From Salinivirgaceae bacterium (GTDB lineage: Bacteria; Bacteroidota; Bacteroidia; Bacteroidales; Salinivirgaceae), in contig JAQVXQ010000011.1 in NCBI GenBank assembly GCA_028709085.1, positions 1 through 42,337 of the forward strand: a DNA stretch of 42,337 bases. Reading direction: 5' to 3'. Numbering within the stretch: position 1 is the first letter of the stretch; each line of letters opens with the position of its first letter. Below the pieces are notes generated by a model. The model saw nothing but the letters and a program-made list of their open reading frames with translations, was not told the DNA's origin and ran no database searches. This document shows positions 25,675 through 35,044 of the stretch, piece by piece. A program made the translations under genes and the position numbers.

Positions 25675-27294
25675 TTAATTAATTGTAAATACAAGTGACC
25701 CAATATTTTTATCTCCACCGGGCCCAGTGGCAATTATATTTTCGATAGTAAGTCGTTCGTTTCTTTTTAAAGAACGAATTTTATCGATTACCCGTTCGTT
25801 AAAATTCCGTCCTGTATTTGGAATTGGACTTGCATATAGACCGTCTTGCGTTACAAATGTGTAACTTTTTATCACATATGTAATGTTATCCATAATAAAA
25901 TTCTCCAACACAGCATCTACTCCTCCTGCCGAAAGCATATCAGTAGCTCTTATGCGTCCTGAAATCTTACCGTCCAATTTAGCCGTTGGAGGGGGCACGG
26001 GCATTATTCTAAAATTTTGACTTCTTATTCTTTGTTTTTTACCATCAACATCTGCCATCACTGTTATAACAACTTCACCTTTTGAAGCAGTAGGAGTAAT
26101 TTCCCAACCTTTTCCTTTTTTCACAATTCGAGCATTCGTAGCCGATGGATAAATTTTATCCATGCTAAGTCCTGGAACAGAAACTTCTAATGGATTAGGA
26201 ATCCCTGAGTAAAAAACCGTATTTGCTGATGCGGAAATCACTGCCATGGGATCATTGACCATATACTTATTTTTAAAGGGATATTGTTTATATGTCCCGT
26301 CTGGGGCTTTCATAACGATTAAACCACCCCACTCTGCTTCACCAGCGCGCCGTGCAACAGTAGTAAAAACTCCCATACCATTTCTAATAGGCAAAGAATC
26401 GTAATTACCCTTCATTTTATAACTACCATCTGCTTGTTCATCATAACTTCCAACATAAATAGTAGGAAATTGTGTTGTATCAAATGCGGCCATAAAAACT
26501 TTAGCGGAGAATTCTCCCCCAGTAATTATCCCACTACTCTCCGGAATCACAATCCCATCAAGCTTATTAAACTTAAATTCGCCTATATCAATTTGACCAT
26601 ATAAATACCTCAAAACATCGGCCTCAGCGTTACGAATATCACTCTGCAATTTAGTTAACATTGTAATTACAGCAACAAGGGGTATATCTTGAAATTGAGA
26701 TTGCTGCCAAGTTTGATTTGCTTCCTCAGCTGTTTTAGCTTTAGGAGGTGATGTATTGATGTTTTTTGCAATCGAATTTCTAACAATAGCATTTCCATCT
26801 GTATCTGGAATCAGATCAAAAAGATATTTTCTGTGTGCTTCTAGTTTTTCCTTAAGCTCTTGTCCCTTACCATTTCCAGTAGGTCCAATCATCACATTAT
26901 TACCTATAGTAGTATTATCTTTAACTGATATGTCTGCTGCTACAACCATATCATCAACAATAGCTATTGACTCCGGTCCTTCGGCTACAGTAACCAATTC
27001 CGTTTTCAATTGATTAACGTAATCATAAAGTTCATCTGATCTAACATGAACCACATCAGCCATGTCGGACCATTTTTTTACTTTTGCTTCGTTTATTACC
27101 TTTTGATTAGCAAATTCAGCATATACCTTTTTGTTTTTTTCGGTAAAGTTCTCAACCGTAACTGTCAAACTATCGTTAACCAGTACAAAAGAATCAAGAA
27201 CCTCCTTTGAAACTTTTATCGCTAACATAGCAGTCAAAAATAGGTACATCATACCTATCATCTTCTGCCTAGGGGTTTCCTTTCCGTGTCCCAT
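25675..27294 (-). CDS. gldM: T9SS motor protein GldM (PorM)
   Basis: GldM and GldL form the proton-driven motor that powers T9SS export and gliding. The 539-residue protein has the conserved start GKETPRQKMIGMMYLFLTAMLA with Arg9 before one membrane helix (about 12-32). In the F. johnsoniae complex the matching Arg meets a GldL glutamate. A large periplasmic part follows, with KQRIRSQNFRIMPVPPPTAKLDGK and a C-terminal domain that contacts the GldK/N ring. Length agrees with the family. It is separated by 9 bases from gldL and 11 from gldN. Confidence 0.96.
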   Translation of the reverse strand: MGHGKETPRQKMIGMMYLFLTAMLAIKVSKEVLDSFVLVNDSLTVTVENFTEKNKKVYAEFANQKVINEAKVKKWSDMADVVHVRSDELYDYVNQLKTELVTVAEGPESIAIVDDMVVAADISVKDNTTIGNNVMIGPTGNGKGQELKEKLEAHRKYLFDLIPDTDGNAIVRNSIAKNINTSPPKAKTAEEANQTWQQSQFQDIPLVAVITMLTKLQSDIRNAEADVLRYLYGQIDIGEFKFNKLDGIVIPESSGIITGGEFSAKVFMAAFDTTQFPTIYVGSYDEQADGSYKMKGNYDSLPIRNGMGVFTTVARRAGEAEWGGLIVMKAPDGTYKQYPFKNKYMVNDPMAVISASANTVFYSGIPNPLEVSVPGLSMDKIYPSATNARIVKKGKGWEITPTASKGEVVITVMADVDGKKQRIRSQNFRIMPVPPPTAKLDGKISGRIRATDMLSAGGVDAVLENFIMDNITYVIKSYTFVTQDGLYASPIPNTGRNFNERVIDKIRSLKRNERLTIENIIATGPGGDKNIGSLVFTIN

Positions 27295-27303
27295 AAGCTA
27301 CTA

Positions 27304-28485
27304 CTAATATTCGTTTAATGTAACGGTTGATAACATACTTCCATAAACTTCGTTCAGTTGTGAAAGTTGGTTATTTAATTTCTTTAATTCGTCTTTATAT
27401 GCAACAGTCTGTTGTAATCCTTCATTGAATCCCTCAACCATGTTTTTACTCTTTCCATTCAAATCTTCAATCATCTGGGTGTGCTGAGTAATATTCTGGA
27501 TGTGCAATTCGTAAACAGAATTAATCGCAGATAGGTTTTTATTCTGAGCCTCAATGTTTTGAGTATATCCTTGTGAACTCTTTTTAACACTATCAGCAGT
27601 TTGATTTAGATGGTCTAGCATTAATTGATAAGCTTGTCGCATCTCATTATCAGAATTACTGATGCTTTCTATCAATCGTGCTCCTGCATCACCAAGCGCT
27701 CCAACCATAGTTTTAACGCCACCATCCACTGTATTTGCAATTGTTTGTCCAGTAGAACTTATCAAATCTGCAGATTGTAAATATGATGTTGATAAACTTC
27801 CAACGGACTCTTTCAATATATCTGAACTATTGTTACATGCATTGGACAATCCCTCTGCAGCTTTGGCAGCACCTGAAATATTTTGTGAAAATTCTCCTGT
27901 AGATTCAATAGTTGCTTCAAGATTTTGAAATTTATCGGCAATATCACCCACTTTATGAATTCCCTCTCCCAATTTTTGAAACATTTCGGAAGACAAATTT
28001 GCTTCCGATAGCAGAGCATCAAACTTCTCAATAGCTTGGAAGCTTTGCATTCCAGCGCCTGTAAAGCCACCACCTGAAAAGCCACCCATTGCCGGAGCAT
28101 TCGGTTGTTGTACCACGCCACCATCAGGTTGATCGTAATCAAAGACTTGGGCGGGTGGTGGCATATTGCTGATATTCATTAATCGATTATCATGAAAACC
28201 CATTCCATGTCGATCTCCTTGATGACGCATTTCAAAGTCATCCGTCATTCCAGCAAGTTCGGGATATACTAAAGTCCAATCAACCTCCTCGTGTAAGGGT
28301 TCAAAAGCTGATAGAAAGAATATAAGAACCTCTGTTCCCATACCTGCAATTAACATAGGCCCAGCACCAGGCCAGTGCATGATTTTAAACAGGGCCCCCA
28401 TAAGTACTACGGCTGCTCCCCAACCGTAAACAAACTTCATTATGTTCTTATAGGCTTTACTTTCAACAAATTCGGATAGCGACAT
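27304..28485 (-). CDS. gldL: T9SS motor protein GldL (PorL), long form
   Basis: GldL is the inner-membrane stator-like partner of GldM. Two membrane helices lie at about 17-36 and 42-61, with the hallmark KIMHWPGAGPM between them. Lys34 and Glu52 (in GTEVLIFFLSAF) match the charged intramembrane residues important for proton-driven movement. A long cytoplasmic tail (about 140-393) is mostly heptad-like, coiled-coil sequence rich in Ser, Gln, Asn and Leu. At 393 residues it is longer than the GldL/PorL proteins I know of (roughly 210-310). It lies between gldK and gldM with gaps of 20 and 9 bases. Confidence 0.95.
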   Translation of the reverse strand: MSLSEFVESKAYKNIMKFVYGWGAAVVLMGALFKIMHWPGAGPMLIAGMGTEVLIFFLSAFEPLHEEVDWTLVYPELAGMTDDFEMRHQGDRHGMGFHDNRLMNISNMPPPAQVFDYDQPDGGVVQQPNAPAMGGFSGGGFTGAGMQSFQAIEKFDALLSEANLSSEMFQKLGEGIHKVGDIADKFQNLEATIESTGEFSQNISGAAKAAEGLSNACNNSSDILKESVGSLSTSYLQSADLISSTGQTIANTVDGGVKTMVGALGDAGARLIESISNSDNEMRQAYQLMLDHLNQTADSVKKSSQGYTQNIEAQNKNLSAINSVYELHIQNITQHTQMIEDLNGKSKNMVEGFNEGLQQTVAYKDELKKLNNQLSQLNEVYGSMLSTVTLNEY

Positions 28486-28505
28486 AATTAACAGCTTCTA
28501 AATTA

Positions 28506-29975
28506 TTAATAAACAGATGATTTTGAAGAAACCGCAGGCTGCGATCCCATATGAGCTCGAACACACCTAAAGCCTATATATGACTTTGCTGTATCCTGAT
28601 ATTCGAATGTGCGCGTTCCATTTTGTAAGAAAAATGCAATATCTTTCCATGAACCGCCTCTGATTACTTTGCGTTTTAACACCGGCTGATCGTCTCTTTG
28701 TGCATTATATTCGTATGCAGGATTCATATCATGGGTGTAACTATATGAAGATTCATCAAAGGCATCTCTTGTCCATTCCGCAACGTTCCCAGCCATATCG
28801 TAGAGACCGTAATCGTTGGGATGGAATTTTCGTGCTTCTGAAGTAAATAAGTCTCCATCTTTTGTATAATCGCCCCTATTATTTTTAAAATTAGCTAAAA
28901 AACATCCATAAGAGTCTCTTGTATAATATCCACCCCAAGGGTACATCATTTGTTCAAGACCGCCTCGAGCAGCATATTCCCATTCCGCTTCAGTAGGTAA
29001 TTTATAATCGTGAATAAGTGCATTTCCTTGGGTTACCAACCAACTGTTCATTAAATTGGTTCTCCAAACACTAAATGCTGTTGCTTGCATCCAAGTTACT
29101 CCTACTACAGGATATTCATCAAAATTCGGATGTGTAAAATAGGTTGCAGCATACGGCTCGTTATAAGCAAATGAGAAATCGCCAACCCAGACCAATGTAT
29201 CCGGATAAACCAAAATTCGGTTTCTTTGAATAAATGATTTTCTATTCACATAACGTTCTTCAACAGCTTGAGCATTAAAAACGTTTGTTTCAGTATCTCC
29301 TTGATAATTATCTCTTTCTAGAACTTCAGCACTAAAGTTTCTACGACGTACCTTTCCATCTAATAAGAATTTCTGAGCTGCTTGTTGATAATCAACCCAT
29401 GAATACTCAAATACAAGTTTTCGAGTATCAATTTCTTCCATTCCAATATACTTCGTAAATCGTTCTTCGTTGGGATAGAATAATTTTTCTTTAATTACTG
29501 TGTATGGTTCATACATTTCAGGATCACTTCCATCCCAAGGAATTTGATATTCCCAATTTAAAGGTAAATCCTCTTCCTTAATAAAGAATGGTTCTTCGCG
29601 TAAGTCTTGCGAGTTTTTATTATAAACCATCCGTGTCTCTTCAATATCAAGATTTCCGCGCGTAGCAATTTCTAGACGTGCTATTGAATCTCTAACCCAA
29701 TATACGAACTGGCGATACTCATTGTTAGTGATCTCGGTGTCATCCATCCAGAATGCAGCGACTGAAACCGTTTTCGTTTCGGCATTGAGCGACCAAGGAA
29801 TGTCCTCGTCTCCTGCACCTTGAACAAAACTTCCTTGTGGAATTATGACCATTCCATATGGATCAACACTATATCCTGGAGCTCTGTCCTGTACTCCTAT
29901 AAGGTCTCCAGATTTTTTGTTAGAACAACCATATAGAAAAAGTGCTGCAAATAGTAAATACAATAGTCGTTTCAT
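28506..29975 (-). CDS. gldK: T9SS outer-membrane lipoprotein GldK (PorK)
   Basis: GldK is the lipoprotein of the T9SS ring. The 489-residue protein has a lipoprotein signal (MKRLLYLLFAALFLYGC, lipid-bearing Cys17) and a formylglycine-generating-enzyme-like (SUMF1) fold: IPQGSFVQGAGDEDIPWS, AAFWMDDTEITNNEYR, LPTEAEWEYAARGG, YDMAGNVAEWTRDAF and RGGSWKD. In this branch the fold is structural and the enzyme activity is not expected. It follows porP by 26 bases. Confidence 0.96.
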   Translation of the reverse strand: MKRLLYLLFAALFLYGCSNKKSGDLIGVQDRAPGYSVDPYGMVIIPQGSFVQGAGDEDIPWSLNAETKTVSVAAFWMDDTEITNNEYRQFVYWVRDSIARLEIATRGNLDIEETRMVYNKNSQDLREEPFFIKEEDLPLNWEYQIPWDGSDPEMYEPYTVIKEKLFYPNEERFTKYIGMEEIDTRKLVFEYSWVDYQQAAQKFLLDGKVRRRNFSAEVLERDNYQGDTETNVFNAQAVEERYVNRKSFIQRNRILVYPDTLVWVGDFSFAYNEPYAATYFTHPNFDEYPVVGVTWMQATAFSVWRTNLMNSWLVTQGNALIHDYKLPTEAEWEYAARGGLEQMMYPWGGYYTRDSYGCFLANFKNNRGDYTKDGDLFTSEARKFHPNDYGLYDMAGNVAEWTRDAFDESSYSYTHDMNPAYEYNAQRDDQPVLKRKVIRGGSWKDIAFFLQNGTRTFEYQDTAKSYIGFRCVRAHMGSQPAVSSKSSVY

Positions 29976-30001
29976 ATGCCTCAGTTTTATATTTTACAAA
30001 G

Positions 30002-30934
30002 TTATAAATATCTAATACTTTTATAGTTCGATTGTTCTCTTTCAATTCCAATTTTGAAGACGTATCGCAAGAAAATTTCTACGGACCCATCATCATATTT
30101 TGCAATTTTAGAGGTTGTTACGTCGTAGGCTAATCCAAAATTTAATCCCTCAATAAATTCTGCGCCAATAAATGCTGTTATTGCGTCTGTGTTACGATAT
30201 CCAACACCTCCCCAAATTTTACCTTTATATTTTAAGGCCGCATTTACACTAATTTGGGTTGTACTTCCAGTTGTACGTATCAACAATGCAGGTTGAATTT
30301 CAAATAACGGATTCGATAGTTGATAATTGTATCCTCCTGTGATATTAAATTGTCTAGCCATGTTAGCATATGGTTTGTTATCTCCAGTTTTTGTTGCTAA
30401 ATCGCCTTCGTTTATATTCATTATTGATAGTCCTAAAAATACATTTGCTGCTTGATAAAATGCTCCTATATTTGCGGTAAATGCAATTTTACCTTTATCA
30501 GAAGGGTTTGGAATAACGGCATCATTGCCATTTATTGGTTCAAAAGAACCACTTAAAGTTTGACTAAAAAACCCTACGCCTCCACCTATACCTATTTTTC
30601 CAGAACCCACACCTTTTAAAAAACTATATGAAAGGGTTGCATTTATATCGTTGGCTAGTCCTATTTTATCATTGTACAATGCAAATCCAGCTCCATGCTC
30701 TGCCCCAAAAAGTTTAAATGGCATGTGAACATCAAATTTTTGCGTATTTGGAGCACCATCAAATCCCATCCATTGATTTCTTGCTAAAATGTTAACACAA
30801 ATACCCTCTTGCGATCCGGCATAACCTGGATTAATTGTCATTTGATCGTATACAAAGAACGTTGATTGCGGCAATACTTGCGCAGATAATGAAAATGTTA
30901 TTATACTAAATATGAGACTAATAAGTCGCTTCAT
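30002..30934 (-). CDS. porP: T9SS outer-membrane protein PorP (SprF family)
   Basis: This 310-residue outer-membrane beta-barrel protein leads the gldKLMN operon. It has a signal peptide (to LSAQ), the family marks INPGYAGSQEG and RNQWMGFDGAPNTQ, and then repeated barrel strands. In other members PorP takes part in T9SS assembly at the outer membrane. The C-terminal OmpA domain seen in the paralogue at 0.8-2.3 kb is absent here. Confidence 0.94.
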   Translation of the reverse strand: MKRLISLIFSIITFSLSAQVLPQSTFFVYDQMTINPGYAGSQEGICVNILARNQWMGFDGAPNTQKFDVHMPFKLFGAEHGAGFALYNDKIGLANDINATLSYSFLKGVGSGKIGIGGGVGFFSQTLSGSFEPINGNDAVIPNPSDKGKIAFTANIGAFYQAANVFLGLSIMNINEGDLATKTGDNKPYANMARQFNITGGYNYQLSNPLFEIQPALLIRTTGSTTQISVNAALKYKGKIWGGVGYRNTDAITAFIGAEFIEGLNFGLAYDVTTSKIAKYDDGSVEIFLRYVFKIGIEREQSNYKSIRYL

Positions 30935-31006
30935 TCTCGAAAATTCAGAATCATTTTTGCTCGGAATCTACCGAACGGTAAAGTAAATAAAAATATGTTG
31001 CCTATG

Positions 31007-31039
31007 CAAACTTATTAACAACTGTTTGTTGATAAGTTT
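31007..31039 (-). promoter_or_regulatory. Dyad overlapping the porP-gldKLMN promoter
   Basis: AAACTTATTAACAA (31008-31021) and TTGTTGATAAGTTT (31026-31039) form a 14-base inverted repeat with one mismatch and a 4-base spacer. On the minus strand TAAGTTTG (31014 to 31007), an exact TAnnTTTG match, lies within one arm. This gives a possible operator over the promoter, about 70 bases before porP. It could instead be a 3' hairpin of the upstream gene, though no T-run follows. Confidence 0.45.
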
Positions 31040-31101
31040 ATGAACGGAAAGATATAGGGAAAATTTCGAATCACAAAATATTTTTTGTAAAATTTATTAA
31101 C

Positions 31102-32250
31102 CTATTGTTGTGTTAGATAAAAATAAATTCTGTCGGATATCAGATTATTTACGGCATTAAGATATTCAGGTTTCGAAACAGCAAGGAATTTATCGCCCTT
31201 TCCCTCATTTATTGTGGGCAATTTAAGCCAATAACGATTACTTAATATGCTTTTACAAAAGACCAACTCTTGACGAATACTTTCAACATTAACATGCAAT
31301 TGTAAAAACTGATCGATGGAAAAGTGCGGATCTTCGCCCAATCGTTTTGAACATCCATCGAAAAAATGCCATATTATTTGTGCTACTAGTTTAGCTCCCG
31401 CTTTTCGATTGTCATATTCACTGAAATAATTAAACAATCCAAAAAGCGAAACTCTTTCAGAATAACCCGCATACCATGCTAGTTGGCAAGCCTCTTCGGC
31501 ATAAAGTCCATTGGGCATTCCCAAATAATTAGCCGGATTATCACTCATTCGTATGGCATTGAGGTCAAAACTTACGCTGTCCGAATTGCGAAAAAAAGCC
31601 TCTGATTCAAACAGTTCGGCACGTAATAATCCAAGTCGGTGATTAATAATTAAAGAGTTGGTTTCTGAAAAGAAGGGTTCAAGATCACAATAGTATGATT
31701 GAGTTCCTAATATTGTGAGCTCTTGTACGTTTTGTTTGAAATCAGTTTGAATTTTATGAAAATAGCAATCTTGATTAACTATATTTAATTCCTCGTGTTG
31801 ATTATCAAACATATAATCAATGTGCAAGTGATTCAATGGGTCTCCTATTTGTGTGAAATATTGATATATGGAATATATCATACTATCATCGGATCCAAAA
31901 AATATGGGCACAATCTTTTTTTTGTGTAATTCGCAGAAAATAAAGGCAAGTGCAAAATAAGTGTCCCTACGCGTTTTTCCAATTTTAAGTTCCCCTAAAT
32001 CAATGATTTTCCTCGATATTTGACCTTTCGTCAAGCCGTAAAGTTGTTCTCGCACGTGAAATGCAGAGGAGCTCGATTTTTCGGAAATATGGGGATTATT
32101 GCGATAATCGGCAACAGAAAACAATGCTATACGAATATCTGCATCGCTTTGCTTTTTATGCCAACCTTGGAAAATAAACTGCCCCAGAGTTCCGTCCACA
32201 ATCGTTAAATCGTCGGCTGGAGCAGTGAAGTATGTTTGTAACTCTAACAT
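31102..32250 (-). CDS. Arginase/formimidoylglutamase-fold protein with altered metal site
   Basis: This 382-residue protein has the ureohydrolase (arginase) fold but not its full metal site. Where arginases have GGDHS it has GSDDS (119-123, His to Asp at 122). Where they have DAHxD it reads DYMFD (His to Met). Where they have SxDxD it has SFDLNAIR (second Asp to Asn). Similar proteins annotated as formimidoylglutamase occur in Bacteroidota genomes, but catalysis by this one is doubtful. It sits 6 bases after topA and 167 bases before porP-gldKLMN. Its role is unknown, and regulation or T9SS-linked binding is only a guess. Confidence 0.7.
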   Translation of the reverse strand: MLELQTYFTAPADDLTIVDGTLGQFIFQGWHKKQSDADIRIALFSVADYRNNPHISEKSSSSAFHVREQLYGLTKGQISRKIIDLGELKIGKTRRDTYFALAFIFCELHKKKIVPIFFGSDDSMIYSIYQYFTQIGDPLNHLHIDYMFDNQHEELNIVNQDCYFHKIQTDFKQNVQELTILGTQSYYCDLEPFFSETNSLIINHRLGLLRAELFESEAFFRNSDSVSFDLNAIRMSDNPANYLGMPNGLYAEEACQLAWYAGYSERVSLFGLFNYFSEYDNRKAGAKLVAQIIWHFFDGCSKRLGEDPHFSIDQFLQLHVNVESIRQELVFCKSILSNRYWLKLPTINEGKGDKFLAVSKPEYLNAVNNLISDRIYFYLTQQ

Positions 32251-32256
32251 GGATTA

Positions 32257-34683
32257 CTATTTCTTATCCGTTGATTTTTTAGATTTCGTTGTCGTTTTCG
32301 CTTTTACAACAGTACTCTTGGTTGTTTTTGGTTTTGTAGTTGTACTCTTGGTAACTTTTGTTCCCCTAGTTGTTTTTCCCTTTTTACTGGATTCTTGACT
32401 GTTTATGAGTTCAAAACACTGTTCAATTGTCAGACTGGCAGGATCTTGTGTTTTAGGAATTTTAAAATTCTTCTTTTGATACGAGATATAAGGACCATAG
32501 CGACCATTTAAAATTAATAGTTCGGGTTGCTCATCAAATCGCTGAATCACTTTTTTTGCATCGGCCTCGCGTTTAGCTAGAATAATTTCGATGGCACGAT
32601 TATGATCGATAAGATCAATATCTTCGGTTTTAGCAATGCTGTAAAACAATCCCTTATGTTTTAAATAAGGGCCAAAACGTCCAATTCCAAAAGTAATGGT
32701 TTCATCTTCAAAAATTCCATAATCTTTGGGTGGCGCAAATAAATCCAACGCCTCTTTCAGGGTTATGGATTCAAGACTTTGATTTGGTCGCAATGAGGCA
32801 AATTTCGGTTTCTCCTCGTCATCGGCAACTCCAATTTGTGCCATTGGTCCATATCGGCCAATACGTACAGAAATCTGCTTCCCAGATTCCGGCTCAATCC
32901 CAAGGATTCGTTCCCCAACTTTTTTACCCTCTTTTTCCTGAGCAGCTTCTGTAACTGTATCATGGAATGGGAAGTAAAAATCTTTTATCATTTTTTGCCA
33001 CTCAACATTTCCATCGGCAATATCATCAAATATTTTTTCAATATTGGCAGTAAAGCCGTAGTTCATTATACCGTCGAATTTCTCAACCAAATAGTCATTT
33101 ACGACAATCCCTATGTCGGTTGGGAATAGTTTGGATTTTTCGGCTCCATAGTTTTCTGCGCGTTTTGATTTCTTAATGGCACTATTTTGTAGTGCAATAA
33201 TTGAAATCTGACGGGTATTTCCGGGACGGTCCTCCTTAACAACGTAGCCCCGTTGCTGAATTGTGGATATTGTAGGTGCATATGTAGATGGTCGGCCTAT
33301 TCCTAATTCTTCGAGCTTTCGAACTAATGTTGCCTCAGAATATCTTGGGGGATGCAGTGTAAATCGTTCTATGGCTTCAATTAACTTCGTCTCCAGATCC
33401 TGACCAACTTGTATTGGGGGCAATATTTTAGAGTTTTTTGTCTCCTTTGAATCATCGTCCTCTTCCACCGATTCGATGTACAATTTCAAGAATCCATCGA
33501 ACTTAATAACTTCTCCCGTTGCTACAAATTTGTATTCTTTTTCAGGCGTGGGAATCGTAATATTTGTTTTTTCAAGTTTAGCATCGCTCATTTGAGAAGC
33601 CAACGTTCGTTTCCAAATCAATTCATAAAGTCGTTGATCGGCTGCATTTCCGCTTATCTGTTCGTGTTCGAAATAAGTGGGACGAATGGCTTCGTGAGCC
33701 TCTTGGGCTCCTTTTGTTTTGGTTGTATACCTTCGTACATTTGAATATTCTTCGCCAAAGAGTTTTGTTATCTGCGATTTAGCATCAGCAATGGCATCTT
33801 CGGAGAGATTGGTAGAGTCGGTACGCATATAGGTAATGTGTCCGCTTTCGTATAATCGCTGAGCTACGACCATGGTTTGTGCTACCGAGAATCCAAATTT
33901 CCGACTTGCCTCTTGCTGCAGTGTAGATGTAGTAAATGGGGCAGATGGTGATTTTTTTGCCGGTTTTGTTTGGATATCGCTAACACTAAATTGATGTTTT
34001 GCCGATACCGTTAATAGTTGGTTTACCTCGTTCTCGTCCAAACGTTTATTTAACTCTGCCTCAATAATATAATCACGTTTATCTTTTGTATAAACAAAAT
34101 GTCCTGTGGTTTTGTAGCTTGATTGTGAATCAAATGCCTGAATCTCTCTATCTCGCTCTACGAGTAATCGAACGGCAACAGATTGTACTCGTCCAGCAGA
34201 AAGCGATGGTTTTATTTTTTTCCACAACAACGGAGAAATTTCAAATCCTACAATTCGGTCTAAAATTCTACGAGCTTGTTGTGCATTTACTAGGTGTTGG
34301 TCAATATCCCGCGGATTTTCGATGGCTTTAACGATCGCCTTTTGTGTAATCTCGTGAAAAACAATCCTTTTAGACGTTTTGTTATCCAGCTTTAGCACTT
34401 GCGCTAAATGCCATGCTATTGCTTCTCCTTCGCGGTCCTCATCGGATGCGAGATAGACCATCTCGGCTTTTTTAACACTTTCTTTAAGTTCTGCAACAAC
34501 TTTCTTTTTGTCGGGATCTACTTCATAGTTAGGTTCAAAATCCTTCTCAATATCAATTCCGAGATTTTTTTTTGCTAAATCGCGAATATGTCCATAGCTC
34601 GATTTAACAGTAAAGTCCTTTCCCAGGAATTTTTCAATGGTTTTTGCCTTTGCAGGTGACTCAACTATAACAAGATTCTTCAT
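32257..34683 (-). CDS. topA: DNA topoisomerase I
   Basis: TopA relaxes negative supercoils by cutting and rejoining one DNA strand. The 808-residue protein has the Toprim start (VIVESPAKAKTIEKFLG), DEDREGEAIAWHL, SAGRVQSVAVRLLVERDREI, and the catalytic Tyr285 in ITYMRTDSTNLS. The C-terminal half has repeat modules (RIGRYGPMAQIG, GRFGPYLKHKG, NGRYGPYISYQKKNFKIP) in place of Cys zinc fingers. It ends with about 45 residues of Lys/Thr/Ser-rich sequence, probably disordered and DNA-binding. The gene is followed within 6 bases by the arginase-fold gene. Confidence 0.97.
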   Translation of the reverse strand: MKNLVIVESPAKAKTIEKFLGKDFTVKSSYGHIRDLAKKNLGIDIEKDFEPNYEVDPDKKKVVAELKESVKKAEMVYLASDEDREGEAIAWHLAQVLKLDNKTSKRIVFHEITQKAIVKAIENPRDIDQHLVNAQQARRILDRIVGFEISPLLWKKIKPSLSAGRVQSVAVRLLVERDREIQAFDSQSSYKTTGHFVYTKDKRDYIIEAELNKRLDENEVNQLLTVSAKHQFSVSDIQTKPAKKSPSAPFTTSTLQQEASRKFGFSVAQTMVVAQRLYESGHITYMRTDSTNLSEDAIADAKSQITKLFGEEYSNVRRYTTKTKGAQEAHEAIRPTYFEHEQISGNAADQRLYELIWKRTLASQMSDAKLEKTNITIPTPEKEYKFVATGEVIKFDGFLKLYIESVEEDDDSKETKNSKILPPIQVGQDLETKLIEAIERFTLHPPRYSEATLVRKLEELGIGRPSTYAPTISTIQQRGYVVKEDRPGNTRQISIIALQNSAIKKSKRAENYGAEKSKLFPTDIGIVVNDYLVEKFDGIMNYGFTANIEKIFDDIADGNVEWQKMIKDFYFPFHDTVTEAAQEKEGKKVGERILGIEPESGKQISVRIGRYGPMAQIGVADDEEKPKFASLRPNQSLESITLKEALDLFAPPKDYGIFEDETITFGIGRFGPYLKHKGLFYSIAKTEDIDLIDHNRAIEIILAKREADAKKVIQRFDEQPELLILNGRYGPYISYQKKNFKIPKTQDPASLTIEQCFELINSQESSKKGKTTRGTKVTKSTTTKPKTTKSTVVKAKTTTKSKKSTDKK

Positions 34684-34813
34684 TCTATATTTATTTTTTG
34701 TGTTTCAAATTCATTAAATTAAAACCTATATCATTTAGGCTTTCCTTTGGTTTTACAAACAACTAATTCGAATATTTAATTAAAAAACGTAACTATATCT
34801 CTTTTCGAACGTG

Positions 34814-34821
34814 CAAAAATA
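34814..34821 (-). promoter_or_regulatory. Possible -7 element for topA
   Basis: TATTTTTG on the minus strand matches TAnnTTTG and would start transcription about 125 bases before topA. No clear TTG is found upstream. Confidence 0.35.
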
Positions 34822-35020
34822 AGCGTTTTAAAAATAGCGTGTCCTGTTTTTAATCAATATTTCTCAAACACAAATATTTAACTCAAAGAAAAACAACCCT
34901 AATAAGTATCGGTAAAGGCAGCATACAAGTAGGCTAGATGAGTTTTGAAAATGAGATATTCTTGATTTTATAATGCCTAACTTTATTGAAAAATAATTAA
35001 TAAGTGGATGATTTAAACGT
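34822..35020. other. Divergent intergenic region between topA and the PBP gene
   Basis: This AT-rich stretch holds the -7 candidates of both genes at its edges. I see no RNA gene, repeat or further ORF within it. Confidence 0.6.
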
Positions 35021-35028
35021 TATATTTG
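35021..35028 (+). promoter_or_regulatory. Possible -7 element for the PBP1A gene
   Basis: TATATTTG matches TAnnTTTG exactly. Transcription would start only about 10 bases before the ATG, giving a very short leader. No -33 TTG is evident. Confidence 0.4.
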
Positions 35029-35044
35029 CACAAATTCCATAATT

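Noticed and set aside
31008-31039. Replication origin with DnaA boxes
   Set aside because: Only two near-matches to the DnaA box exist, arranged as one dyad, with no dnaA, dnaN or AT-rich unwinding cluster nearby.
32730-33129. Plus-strand open frames inside topA
   Set aside because: Shadows of the topA reading frame with no promoter or recognisable domain.
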